Assembly (NCBI GenBank): GCA_035528375.1
Contig: DATKYS010000048.1
Coordinates: 1-40,641 of the forward strand
Direction of reading: 5' to 3'
Length of the DNA: 40,641 nt
Source of the DNA: a bacterium
GTDB lineage: Bacteria; RBG-13-66-14
The notes under the pieces were generated by a model. The model was not told the DNA's origin, did no database searches, and saw only the letters and a list, made by a program, of their open reading frames with translations. Every line of letters begins with the position of its first letter. Within the stretch, counting starts at the first letter, position 1. Positions 15,795 to 23,962 of this stretch are shown one piece after another. Both the position numbers and the translations under genes were made by a program.

Positions 15795-16061
15795 GTGCCC
15801 CAGACCCGTTCAGCCAAGAAGCGGCTCCGCCAGACCGAGAAGCGCACCCTGCGGAACAAGGCCTACAAATCCCGCATCAAGACCGCCATCCGCAAGGTCC
15901 GGCTGGCCGTGGCCGAGGGCCGCGCCGAGGACGCCCGGCTCTCGTACCGCGAGGCCACGAGCCTGTTGGACAAGGCGGTGGATAAGGGTATCCTGCACAA
16001 GAACAACGCCGGCCGCCGCAAGAGCCGCCTGACGGTGCAGGTGAACAAGCTGGAGGGCTAG
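15795..16061 (+). CDS. rpsT: 30S ribosomal protein S20
   Basis: This 88-residue basic protein binds 16S rRNA in the small subunit. The N-terminus PQTRSAKKRLRQTEKRTLRN and the C-terminal segment KGILHKNNAGRRKSRL are diagnostic of S20, and the length is normal. The start is GTG at 15795 with AAAGGAG five bases upstream. It is monocistronic, with its own promoter and a terminator hairpin at 16082-16139. Its neighbours are unrelated, as is usual for rpsT. Confidence 0.97.
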   Translation: MPQTRSAKKRLRQTEKRTLRNKAYKSRIKTAIRKVRLAVAEGRAEDARLSYREATSLLDKAVDKGILHKNNAGRRKSRLTVQVNKLEG

Positions 16062-16081
16062 GCTCCGGGACTTAAATAATG

Positions 16082-16139
16082 GGCCGCGCGGTCGTAAGAC
16101 AAGGGGTTTAAACCCCACGTTCCAACCGGCGGCCTTTTT
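16082..16139 (+). terminator. rpsT terminator with nested palindrome
   Basis: GGCCGC-G-CGGT (16082-16092) pairs with ACCG-GCGGCC (16125-16134) and is followed by TTTTT. The loop contains its own palindrome GGGGTTTAAACCCC (about 16103-16116). A related CCGCCGCGCGGTT...AACCGGCGG hairpin follows at about 16178-16205. Confidence 0.75.
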
Positions 16140-16241
16140 CATTGACGAAGAGCCGCTGGCCGAACTCGACACAGTCACCGCCGCGCGGTTGTTTTAAACC
16201 GGCGGCCTTATCATTTGGGGATAGCGAGTTAGGACTACGAC

Positions 16242-16262
16242 GGGCCGCGAGGCCCTTTTTTT
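16242..16262 (+). terminator. Second terminator downstream of rpsT
   Basis: GGGCC-GCGA-GGCCC followed by seven T residues is a compact intrinsic terminator. It is the third hairpin in a row after rpsT, which isolates the downstream region from rpsT transcription. Confidence 0.65.
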
Positions 16263-16349
16263 CGGGCAGCCCTCACCCTCAATCCCGTCGGCGCGCCGCT
16301 CCCACGAGGAAAGGGAAACCGTTCCAACCCTCACCCCGGTTGCGATGAT

Positions 16350-16450
16350 GTAGGGGCGGGTCTTTAGCCCCGCCCGCGGGCCGACCTAAAGGTCGGCCCC
16401 TACGTTCGGCAACCACAGAGTCGGGCGACCGTGGACGGTTGCCCCTACGG
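16350..16450. repeat. Composite palindromic repeat GTAGGGGC...GCCCCTAC
   Basis: Bases 16350-16404 form GTAGGGGCGGGTC, an inner CCCGCCCGCGGG junction and GGTCGGCCCCTAC, that is two adjacent hairpins. The element is nearly the exact reverse complement of 22739-22793, including the flanking GCGATGA. A shorter related hairpin (GGGCGACCGT...ACGGTTGCCC) follows at about 16423-16450. The gap from 16062 to 16502 otherwise holds only terminators and CCCTCACC-type fragments; I see no RNA gene. Confidence 0.75.
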
Positions 16451-16502
16451 CTCTATTTCGCGGTTGGCGTAAGGACGGGTGTCCACACCCCCCGTCACCA
16501 CT

Positions 16503-16532
16503 TTGCCTTCAGCCGCGGTTTTGGGGTATAGT
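16503..16532 (+). promoter_or_regulatory. Promoter of the large TPR protein
   Basis: TTGCCT (16503-16508), an 18-base spacer and TATAGT (16527-16532) form a plausible promoter. The transcript would start near 16539, leaving a leader of about 30 bases that contains the GGAGG at 16559-16563. Confidence 0.5.
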
Positions 16533-16569
16533 TGGGAAAACTAACCGGTGTGCACCCCGGAGGTCACCC

Positions 16570-19500
16570 TTGACCAGGTTCGTTCGGGCGTTCTTTTTTG
16601 TGTCCCTCGCGGTCGGCATCTCCCACGCCGCGGCGGTGGACGCGCTGGACCCCCTGGAGCTCCTGCTCCTGGGGGGGGACCCCGCCTCGGTCACAAAGGG
16701 CGCGGAGCTGGTCATCCGGGAGAATCCGGGCGACCCGGCGGCCCACGAGGCGCTGGGCTGGATCGCCCTCCTGGAAGGTCGGGAGGTTGAGGCCCAGGAG
16801 CACTTCTTCCAGGCCGTCCTCTCCGATCCGTCCGACCCGCGGGCCGAGGCGCTCCTGCGCGACGCCATCCGCTTCAGCGAACGCGTGACGCGTTTCCACG
16901 AGCTGGAGCCCGTCTGCGAGGAGGTGCTGCGCGCCGCGGACACGACATTCGAGACGCGCACCGTCGCCCGTCGCTGGCTTCTGTATTTCGCCCGTGAGGA
17001 ACGCGACCCGGCGAGGACTGCGGCGATGGAAACCGAGCTCGGCTACCTCACCGACTGGCTCCTGGTCGCCCCTTTCATCCACTCCGGCGGCCTGGACCTC
17101 TACCAGGAGTTCGAGCCCGAGAAGGAGATAGAGGAAACCTACGATCTCCCGGCCCTCGGGGAGCACGGCTGGCTGAAGATGCCGGGCGGCGCCTACCAGG
17201 GGTACGCCGTCTTCGACAACCTCTCCCCCATCCCCCGCGGCGTCGGCTACGCGCTGACCTACGTCCGCCTTCCCCGCGACGGACGATACCGATTCGGGGT
17301 CACCAGCGACGACTCGGTGGTGATCTGGATGGACGGGATCAGGGTCCTGGAGCGCGACGCGGTTTCCGGCTACCCGGCGGTGGAGTCGAACGACGCCGGG
17401 TTCTACGCCGACGCGGGCTGGCACAGGATTTTGGTCAAATGCCTCCGGGACACCGCGACCAGCTCGGCCCACGTCCCGGTCGGCTGGGGTTTCCAGCTCT
17501 GTCTGTCCGCCTTCGAGGACGGGGACGGGGGCGGCCCCGTCGAGGGCCTGGAGTGCCGGGCCGATCTCGCCCTGGAGAGAAAGGTCTCCGAGGGCGGCGT
17601 GGATGCTTTTCGCATAGAACCGCCGACGACGGCCTCCGATTTATCCCTGGACGGACGTTTCCATCGGGCGCTCTCTCACGCGCACCGGGAGGATTACGAC
17701 CTGGCGGTCGCCGAGCTGGAGGGGCTCATCGAGGAGAGGAGCGGCCCTCCGCCCGACGGGCCCTCGACGGAGGAGTCCGCCCGCACGTCCCGTCCCGAAT
17801 GCGTACTCTTGCGGCTGGTCCTGGGCTGGGTCCTGGACGCCGACGGGAGCGAGGAACGCCTGGGTCGCGCCCGCTCCCAATACAACCGTGTGGTGGAGGC
17901 GGCGCCGGAAACGGTACCGGCCCAGCTCGCCCTGGCCGAGCTCGAGACCGCCGAGGGCAAGTACTGGAGCGCCCTGGAAAGGGTCAACGCCGTGGCGGAA
18001 TTTTGCCCGGAAAGCGCCCGCGTCTGGCTCGCCATGGCGAATCTGTACCGGCAGAAAAACATCACCCCCCGGGAGCGCGAGGCCCTGGAGAGGGCCCTGG
18101 CGGCAGAACCGGACCACATGGCCGCCCTCTACGAGACGGGCCTCTTCCTGCGCCGGCACCAGCATCCCACCGAAGCCATCGAAATCCTCCGGCGCCTGGT
18201 GGAGCTCTCCCCGGACCACCAGAACGCCTGGCGCGACCTGGCCGACCTCCTCCAAAGCACCGGCGGTTACCATGAAGCCGCCCGTGCCTACGAGCGGTTC
18301 CTGGAGCTCAAGACCACCGAGGTGGACGCCTGCCTGGAGCTGGCCCGTTGCCACCAGAAGGGGGGATTCGGGGACCGGTTGGCCGATTTCTCGACGGTCA
18401 TCGAGCGCGCGCCGTTCGATTACCGCGGCTACGTCCAGCTCGCCCTGGCGCTGGAGGAGGACCAGGGCCGCCTGGACCGGGAACTCTACCGCCGGGCCCT
18501 GGAGCTTTACCCCGCCAAGGACTGGCTGCGCGGTTACCTCGCCTGGCGGTCGAACGCCACCCGGGACGAGTTCATGCCCGACGTCGGGGAGCTCATCGCG
18601 AACGCCCCCGAGGCCGCCGACTACCCCGAGTCGGACGCGGTCTGCCTGCTGGACTACCTGCGGGTGGACGTCCACGCCGACTTCGCGTACTCCTTCGCCG
18701 AACGGCGGGTGTACAAGTTCTTCTCCCAGTCCGGGGTGGACCGCTGGGCGGAGATGATAATCCCCGATCCCACGAACACCGAGGTCATCTACGCCCGCAC
18801 GTACACTCCCGACGGCCGCGTTTTGGACGCCACGGTGCTCACCCCCACCGACGAGGGGCTGGCGGTGAGCCTGGAGGGCGCAGTCCCCGGGGCCGTGGTG
18901 GACCTCTACTACCGCCAGTACTCGGAGGTGCGGACCCTCTACGACCTGTTGGACTACTGGAGCAACCGGTTCTACTTCCGCGAGTACTCCGACCCCCTCC
19001 TGGTAAGCCGTTTCGTGGTTACCGTACCCGAGGGGATGGAACCGGCCTTCGACAGCCTGAACTTCTCAGGCCGTGTGGAGAGGCACCGACTGCCCGACGG
19101 CTTCACCACGGACGGCTCCGCCGACATACCGGTCGAGCCGCGTGTGGCGTATATCTATGAGGAGAAGGACTCGAAGGCCATCATAAGCGAGGGGCTGATG
19201 CCGGAACGGGGCTTTTTCTCCCCCGTGGTCGGGCTCTCGACCATCGAGGACCCGGAGGACTTCTTCGACTGGTACTGGGGGAAGGCGGTAAAGGCCCTCG
19301 TCCCCGACGGGCAGGTGAGGGAGCTGGCGCACGGCCTGACCGACGGTCTGGACGATCCCCGGTCGAAGGCCGAGGCGCTTTACGGCTACGTGGTGACCCG
19401 GATCAAGGACCGGTCGGGGAGCATCTTCTTCCCCGACACGGTGCGGGAGACGTACTACCGGCGCTCGGGACGGCCCGTGGACAAGCTTCTTCTGTGGACG

Positions 19501-20403
19501 GCCCTGGCCCGGGAGGTCGGCCTGGAACCGGAAATCTGCCTCACCCGCTCCCGCTGGGACACCCCGATGCTCACCGGGGCCTTTTCGCCGATTGATTTCA
19601 CCGACGCCGTCGGCCGGCTGCCCCTCGGCGGGGAAGTTCTGTGGGTTGATTTTTCCATGGGGCGGGTCGCCCTGGGCGAGATTTCCCCGGTGTACGAGGA
19701 GCAGCCGTACTGGCGCTGCGCGTCGCGGAAGATGGAGCGCTTCGGCGAGCGGGACCCGCTGGATCAGCGCGTCGAAATCGCCGTTCGGGTGGACCTCGAC
19801 GAGACGGGGCGCGGCAGCGGCACCCTGGAGGAGACCTACCACGGGCTGTCCGCCGGCAACCGCGTCAACTACCTCGACCCGGAGACCGCCAGCCGCAACC
19901 TCGACGCGGAGCTAAACTCCTTCTTCCCCGGCGCCTCTCTGGGGAGTTACGATTTCGCCGCCCTCGAGAACCTCGCGAAGCCCTTCGGCTACACGGTGGA
20001 GTTCATCGCCCCCAACCTCGCCGTCCCCCGCGGGTCGGGTTTCGTGCTGGACCCCGTCCTCTACTCCCTGGACCTCTCCAACCGCTTCATCAGCCGCTCC
20101 GAGCGCTCCTACCCCATGGATGTCAACGGTATGGTCGCCGTCGTGGAGGAGCTGCGCTACACGCTCCCGGAAGGCTGGTCGCCCACGGCCGACTCCCTCT
20201 TCACCGAGAGGGTGGAGTCGGGGGTGAACGGCTATCTCCTGGAGGTCGCCCGGGACTCCGACGCCGGGGACGGGCTGATTCTGCGGAGGGTGGCGGTGAT
20301 TCCGCTCCAGCGGGTGGAGACGTCGGAGTACGGCGAGTTCCGAGAGTTCTGCCGCCGGGTGGACGAGCTCGAACGGCGCCGCGTGACCCTCGTTCACGGG
20401 TAG
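16570..20403 (+). CDS. Large secreted TPR / DUF3857 / pseudo-transglutaminase protein
   Basis: This 1277-residue protein has a signal peptide (residues 1-22) and N-terminal TPR helices to about 130. A beta-rich PA14-like segment follows (about 165-320, with YRFGVTSDDSVVIWMDG), then a second TPR array at about 355-660. A DUF3857-like beta domain spans about 690-860, and a transglutaminase-like domain about 930-1070. In active members the last domain has Cys in a GDCKDK segment; here it reads GRPVDK with Pro969 in place of Cys. The His position reads FTDAV with Asp1012, while the Asp in LWVDFS remains. It is therefore probably non-catalytic. The TTG start at 16570 is supported by GGAGG six bases upstream. 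It precedes the GT2 and radical SAM genes, 3 bases before the former. Role unknown; a periplasmic scaffold is plausible. Confidence 0.82.
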   Translation: MTRFVRAFFFVSLAVGISHAAAVDALDPLELLLLGGDPASVTKGAELVIRENPGDPAAHEALGWIALLEGREVEAQEHFFQAVLSDPSDPRAEALLRDAIRFSERVTRFHELEPVCEEVLRAADTTFETRTVARRWLLYFAREERDPARTAAMETELGYLTDWLLVAPFIHSGGLDLYQEFEPEKEIEETYDLPALGEHGWLKMPGGAYQGYAVFDNLSPIPRGVGYALTYVRLPRDGRYRFGVTSDDSVVIWMDGIRVLERDAVSGYPAVESNDAGFYADAGWHRILVKCLRDTATSSAHVPVGWGFQLCLSAFEDGDGGGPVEGLECRADLALERKVSEGGVDAFRIEPPTTASDLSLDGRFHRALSHAHREDYDLAVAELEGLIEERSGPPPDGPSTEESARTSRPECVLLRLVLGWVLDADGSEERLGRARSQYNRVVEAAPETVPAQLALAELETAEGKYWSALERVNAVAEFCPESARVWLAMANLYRQKNITPREREALERALAAEPDHMAALYETGLFLRRHQHPTEAIEILRRLVELSPDHQNAWRDLADLLQSTGGYHEAARAYERFLELKTTEVDACLELARCHQKGGFGDRLADFSTVIERAPFDYRGYVQLALALEEDQGRLDRELYRRALELYPAKDWLRGYLAWRSNATRDEFMPDVGELIANAPEAADYPESDAVCLLDYLRVDVHADFAYSFAERRVYKFFSQSGVDRWAEMIIPDPTNTEVIYARTYTPDGRVLDATVLTPTDEGLAVSLEGAVPGAVVDLYYRQYSEVRTLYDLLDYWSNRFYFREYSDPLLVSRFVVTVPEGMEPAFDSLNFSGRVERHRLPDGFTTDGSADIPVEPRVAYIYEEKDSKAIISEGLMPERGFFSPVVGLSTIEDPEDFFDWYWGKAVKALVPDGQVRELAHGLTDGLDDPRSKAEALYGYVVTRIKDRSGSIFFPDTVRETYYRRSGRPVDKLLLWTALAREVGLEPEICLTRSRWDTPMLTGAFSPIDFTDAVGRLPLGGEVLWVDFSMGRVALGEISPVYEEQPYWRCASRKMERFGERDPLDQRVEIAVRVDLDETGRGSGTLEETYHGLSAGNRVNYLDPETASRNLDAELNSFFPGASLGSYDFAALENLAKPFGYTVEFIAPNLAVPRGSGFVLDPVLYSLDLSNRFISRSERSYPMDVNGMVAVVEELRYTLPEGWSPTADSLFTERVESGVNGYLLEVARDSDAGDGLILRRVAVIPLQRVETSEYGEFREFCRRVDELERRRVTLVHG

Positions 20404-20406
20404 GCC

Positions 20407-21543
20407 ATGCGCGTCATCTCCGTCATCGTCTGCGTGCACAACCGGGAGGACCTGATCGCTGAGGTTCTGGAGGCGGTCTTTTCCAATTCCCCCGGAGCGC
20501 GGGGCGCCGCCGCCGAAGGTGAGGACGACCCTCCGCTGTTGAGCCTCGAGGGACACCCGGAGGCGGGTTTCGAGGTCATCGTGGTGGACGACTGCTCCCG
20601 GGACGGCACCGTCAACGAGGTCCGGCGGTTCCCGGTGAAGCTCCTCTGCTCCGTGGCGACTCGGGGGCCCTCCCTGGCGAGGAACGAGGGGGCCCGATGC
20701 GCCCGGGGCGAGATTCTGGTCTTCGTGGACTCGGACGTGGTCATCCGCCCCGACACCCTCGGGCGCATCCTGGATAGGATGGAGGACCGACCGGAGCTGG
20801 GCGGCATCGCCGGAATCACCTCCCTGGAGTGCCCCTACCCGAATTTCCTCTCGCGATACCAGAACACATTTCTGCGCTACCGCTACCTCTCCATGCCGGA
20901 AATCATCGCCACGCCGTGGGCCTCGCTCATGGCGGTGCGACGGGACGCCTTCGCCGCCGTGGACGGCTTCGACGTCTCGATGAAGACCTACGAGGACTAC
21001 GACATCGGCTACCGGCTGGGCTCCGTGGACGCCCTCTTTCATTTGGACAAGGGGCTGGACTTCGTCCACCACAAGGAGTTCCGCTTCCGGCGCCTGTTCA
21101 CCGACTACCTGCGCAAGGTGGCGAACATGTTCAGTTACCACCTGCGTATGAGGCTGGGCGGCCGGAAGGCCTGGGAGGCGAAAAAGCCCCACACGTGGCA
21201 CGGCCACGCGCCGCACTTCCCACCACTCTCGGTGGGCATGCCAAGTGGGGCGGTGTTCAACTACCTCATCGCCGGCCCGACTCTCGTCAACCTCGCCGTC
21301 GCCCTCGCCCTGGGCGGATTCGGGCTCTACTTCTGGATCAGTCTCGGACTTCTGTGCATCGGCCCCCTCTCGATGACCGCGTTCTGGTTCTACCTCTTAA
21401 AAACTAAAGGGTTCTGGTTCACCGTCCGGGGGGTGCTCACCCAGCCTGCCCTGGCGCTGGTGGCCGAGGTCGCGGTGCTGGTTTCCCTCGCGCGGGCGGT
21501 CTTCGGAAAAACCTCCTCGGACTTCCTCGGGGCCAGCCAATGA
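20407..21543 (+). CDS. GT2 family glycosyltransferase with C-terminal membrane segments
   Basis: This 378-residue membrane-associated glycosyltransferase transfers a sugar from a nucleotide donor to an envelope acceptor that cannot be identified here. The GT-A fold shows ISVIVCVHNRE, VIVVDDCSRDGT, ARNEGA and the metal-binding FVDSDVV (DSD at 108-110), then YEDYDIGYRLG as the acceptor-side motif. Membrane helices follow from about residue 275 to 360. An insertion of about 25 residues between the first helix and VIVVDD (SPGARGAAAEGEDDPPLL) is unusual. It begins three bases after the TPR gene and overlaps the radical SAM gene by four bases (ATGA), so the three are translationally coupled. Confidence 0.88.
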   Translation: MRVISVIVCVHNREDLIAEVLEAVFSNSPGARGAAAEGEDDPPLLSLEGHPEAGFEVIVVDDCSRDGTVNEVRRFPVKLLCSVATRGPSLARNEGARCARGEILVFVDSDVVIRPDTLGRILDRMEDRPELGGIAGITSLECPYPNFLSRYQNTFLRYRYLSMPEIIATPWASLMAVRRDAFAAVDGFDVSMKTYEDYDIGYRLGSVDALFHLDKGLDFVHHKEFRFRRLFTDYLRKVANMFSYHLRMRLGGRKAWEAKKPHTWHGHAPHFPPLSVGMPSGAVFNYLIAGPTLVNLAVALALGGFGLYFWISLGLLCIGPLSMTAFWFYLLKTKGFWFTVRGVLTQPALALVAEVAVLVSLARAVFGKTSSDFLGASQ

Positions 21544-22676
21544 GCGGTCCGGCGAGATTCCTGGGCCGGTTCATCGAGCCCGCGGGGCTGCCGCTTCAGC
21601 TCATCGTCTTCGTGACGGGCCGCTGCAACTGCCGCTGCGGCCACTGTTTCTACGGCCGTGAGGTGGAGCGGGCCGCGCCGGGACCGACCCTGGAGGAGTT
21701 CGGAAAAATCGCGCGGAGCTCCGGCCCCCTCCTCTGGCTTTCACTCACCGGCGGCGAGCCGTTCCTGCGCGAAGACCTGCCTGAAATCACCCGCCTCTTC
21801 GTCGCCCACGCCGGCCTCAGGAACCTCACCCTGCCCACCAACGGCCTGGCCACCGACCGCATCCTCGAGTCCACGGAAAGGATTCTGCGGTTGCACCCGC
21901 GGCTCCAGGTCGTGGTTTACCTCTCCCTGGACGGCCCGCGGGAGGTCCACGACGCCCTGCGCGGCGTGGATGGCTGCTTCGATCGTGCGCTGGAGACCTG
22001 GCGGGGGCTGAAAGAGCTGAAAAAGCGCCACCGGCGGCTGAACCTGGCGCCCGTCACAACCATCTGCGGCTCGAACTCGGCGCTCCTGGGAGAATTCTTC
22101 GACTGGCTCCTGGCCGAGCTGGAGCCCGACGACGTGGTGCTCAACATGCTCCGGGGGACCACCCCCGACCGGTGGGAAGGTTTTTTCGACCCGCAGGATT
22201 ACGTCGCCTTTCAGGAGAAGAAGGACCGGGCCCTCGTCGAGGGGAGGCTGCCCCATTTCACCCTGAACAGGTTGGGGCTCCTGGCGGCCAAAGAGCGCTA
22301 CCAGTGGCGGCTGATTCTTTCCATCCTGGAGGAGCGGCGGCAGGTCATCCCCTGCCTCGGCGGGACGCTCTCGGCGGTGGTCTCCGAGACGGGGTACCTC
22401 TACCCCTGCGAGACGCTGATGGGGTCGCCGGAGGACGACCCGCTGCAGCGGGAGCACTTCTGCCGACATTCGGCGGCGGCCATCGGCAACCTGGCCGAGG
22501 CGGACTGGAATTTGCGAAAGCTCTGGTGGTCGAAGCGGGCGGAGGAGATAAGGCGGCACGTCGCCCGGGGTCACTGCTGGTGCACCTACGAGTGCGCCTG
22601 GACGACGAGCATCCTGTTCAACCCACGGTGCTACCCCGACCTGCTGCGGTTGATGCGGGGCAAGGCCGAGTCGTAG
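21540..22676 (+). CDS. Radical SAM protein with SPASM-like C-terminal cysteines
   Basis: This 378-residue iron-sulfur enzyme cleaves S-adenosylmethionine to start a radical reaction. The cluster motif is C29-X3-C33-X2-C36 (CNCRCGHC), followed by LSLTGGEPFLRED and LPTNGLATD. The C-terminal half carries many Cys residues (IPCLGG, YPCETLMG, GHCWCTYECAW, PRCYPD), typical of SPASM or twitch domains holding extra clusters. Such enzymes modify peptides, proteins or small molecules. No short precursor peptide gene is visible beside it, and its coupling to a glycosyltransferase points more to envelope glycan or glycoconjugate chemistry, which is inference. The start overlaps the GT2 stop. It is followed by about 540 bases of repeats. 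Confidence 0.9.
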   Translation: MSGPARFLGRFIEPAGLPLQLIVFVTGRCNCRCGHCFYGREVERAAPGPTLEEFGKIARSSGPLLWLSLTGGEPFLREDLPEITRLFVAHAGLRNLTLPTNGLATDRILESTERILRLHPRLQVVVYLSLDGPREVHDALRGVDGCFDRALETWRGLKELKKRHRRLNLAPVTTICGSNSALLGEFFDWLLAELEPDDVVLNMLRGTTPDRWEGFFDPQDYVAFQEKKDRALVEGRLPHFTLNRLGLLAAKERYQWRLILSILEERRQVIPCLGGTLSAVVSETGYLYPCETLMGSPEDDPLQREHFCRHSAAAIGNLAEADWNLRKLWWSKRAEEIRRHVARGHCWCTYECAWTTSILFNPRCYPDLLRLMRGKAES

Positions 22677-22738
22677 ATAAGGCCGCCGCGGGCGGGTTTG
22701 GAGGCCGTCCCCCACGTCACGGACCGCCATTTAACCTC

Positions 22739-22793
22739 GTAGGGGCCGACCTTCAGGTCGGCCCGCGGGCGGGTCTAAAGACCCGCCCCTACG
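22739..22793. repeat. Composite palindromic repeat, inverted copy of 16350-16404
   Basis: GTAGGGGCCGACC...GGTCGGCC and GGCGGGTCTAAAGACCCGCC lie side by side around a CCCGCGGGC junction. Reverse-complemented, the element matches 16350-16404 at all but a few bases, and GCGATGACGTAGGGG flanks it. A fragment with the same flank occurs at about 22913-22946. Confidence 0.8.
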
Positions 22794-22828
22794 TCATCGC
22801 AAGATGGGGATTAATGGTCGGAGGGATC

Positions 22829-22912
22829 TCCCTCTCCACGTGGGAGAGGGACTAAGGGTGAGGGCTGCCATATATCCCCTCCCCCCTCTGGGGGAGGGCT
22901 AGGGAGAGGGGC
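22829..22912. repeat. Composite CCCTCTCC/GGAGAGGG palindromes
   Basis: This element has the same order of parts as 5464-5545: CTCCCTCTCCACGTGGGAG, a GGTGAGGGCT tail, a short AT-rich spacer, then a second CCCCTCCCCC...GGGGGAGGG hairpin. Its two hairpins could stop transcription from the radical SAM gene. Confidence 0.7.
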
Positions 22913-22978
22913 GGGCGGGTCAGGAGACCCACCCCTACGTCATCGCGCCCCCTCACCCCGACCCCCAAGGATAGAAAA

Positions 22979-23097
22979 GGGGCCGGTCAAAAGACCGGCC
23001 CCCTTGGGGGAGATAAATCGAACAATTCCCACTACACACGTGAATCCACTATTTCCTGCAAAAGGGGCCGGCTATTTAACCGGCCCCCTTGGGGGAG
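22979..23097. repeat. Two tandem GGGGCCGG...CCGGCCCCCTTGGGGGAG hairpins
   Basis: Hairpin one pairs GGGGCCGGTC (22979-22988) with GACCGGCCCC (22993-23002). Hairpin two pairs GGGGCCGG (23064-23071) with CCGGCCCC (23080-23087). Both are followed by CTTGGGGGAG, both are preceded by AAAAG or AAAG, and only the loops differ. They may act as tandem terminators or as a protein-binding repeat. No gene is visible in 22677-23220. Confidence 0.65.
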
Positions 23098-23220
23098 TAG
23101 GCCGAACCATCCGGGGCTTTCCTTGGGGGGAGGAGGAGAGACGGTTCAGCCTACAGGTGGCAAATGATAGGCCACGGAGGGGAAGTGGTCAAGGAAAAAG
23201 TGGAGGGGGACGGCGAGCCC

Positions 23221-23250
23221 TTGACCGTCGGCGGGGCGAACCTCTATAAT
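23221..23250 (+). promoter_or_regulatory. Strong promoter of the V-ATPase subunit D gene
   Basis: TTGACC (23221-23226), an 18-base spacer and a perfect TATAAT (23245-23250) make this one of the best consensus promoters in the window. The transcript would start near 23257, leaving a leader of about 17 bases with GGAAGGGG before the GTG start. Confidence 0.75.
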
Positions 23251-23273
23251 CACCCTCCCGGAAGGGGTGCCCC

Positions 23274-23906
23274 GTGATTCTGGACGTCAACGCCACCCGC
23301 ATGGAGCTGATGCGGCTGAAGAAGCGCCTTGCGATAGCGCGGCGCGGCCACAAGCTCCTCAAGGACAAGCAGGACGAGCTCCTGCGGCGTTTCTTCGCGC
23401 TCATCGAACGGGCCAAGGGCCTGCGGAACCAGGTGGAGGAGGAGCTCCGGCGGGCCATGACCGGCTTCATCATCGCCCGGGCGCTCATGGACGAGCAGAC
23501 CACGGCCACGGCCCTGGCGCTGCCCAAGGTCACCGGCGAGGTGAAGACCGTCACCCGTCAGGTGATGAACCTCAAGGTGCCGTCCCTGGAGGTGATCCTG
23601 GAGGGTAACGCGCTGGCCTACGGGCTGGCGACGACGCCGCCGGAGCTGGACCTGGCGGTGGAGGGCTTCCGCGGGGTGCTGCCCAGGCTGTTGGATCTGG
23701 CCGAGCTGGAGAACTCCATCGAGATGCTGGCCCGGGAGATTCAGCTCACCCGGCAGCGGGTCAACGCCCTGGAGTATATTTTAATTCCGAACCTGGAGGA
23801 GACCATCCGCTACATCGGGCTCAAGCTGGGCGAGCGGGAGCGTGGGACGCTGACGCGGCTGATGAAGGTCAAGGAGATGCTGGAAGCCGCCCGGCGGAAG
23901 GCGTGA
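23274..23906 (+). CDS. atpD: V/A-type ATPase subunit D (central stalk)
   Basis: This 210-residue coiled-coil protein matches subunit D (NtpD/AtpD) of V/A-type ATPases, the rotor shaft inside the A3B3 headpiece. The N-terminus (VNATRMELMRLKKRLAIARRGHKLLKDK) and the C-terminal RVNALEYILIPNLEETIRYI are the family hallmarks. Both ends are long helices and the length is normal. The symbol here means the V-type subunit, not F-type beta. The start is GTG at 23274. No A, B or other V-ATPase gene adjoins it; it stands alone with a strong promoter and a strong terminator, whereas these genes normally form one operon. Whether the rest is elsewhere in the genome cannot be told. Confidence 0.93.
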   Translation: MILDVNATRMELMRLKKRLAIARRGHKLLKDKQDELLRRFFALIERAKGLRNQVEEELRRAMTGFIIARALMDEQTTATALALPKVTGEVKTVTRQVMNLKVPSLEVILEGNALAYGLATTPPELDLAVEGFRGVLPRLLDLAELENSIEMLAREIQLTRQRVNALEYILIPNLEETIRYIGLKLGERERGTLTRLMKVKEMLEAARRKA

Positions 23907-23962
23907 GCGTCGCCGGGGGGTCGAAGGGGTGATGTGCGGTTTTGAGGTTTAACTAAATGTAG

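Noticed and set aside
15810-16178. An open frame antisense to rpsT
   Set aside because: rpsT is unambiguous, and the antisense frame lacks any motif.
22739-23097. CRISPR-like array in the repeat-rich gap
   Set aside because: The repeats are self-complementary, of unequal length and without regular unique spacers, and no cas genes are near.
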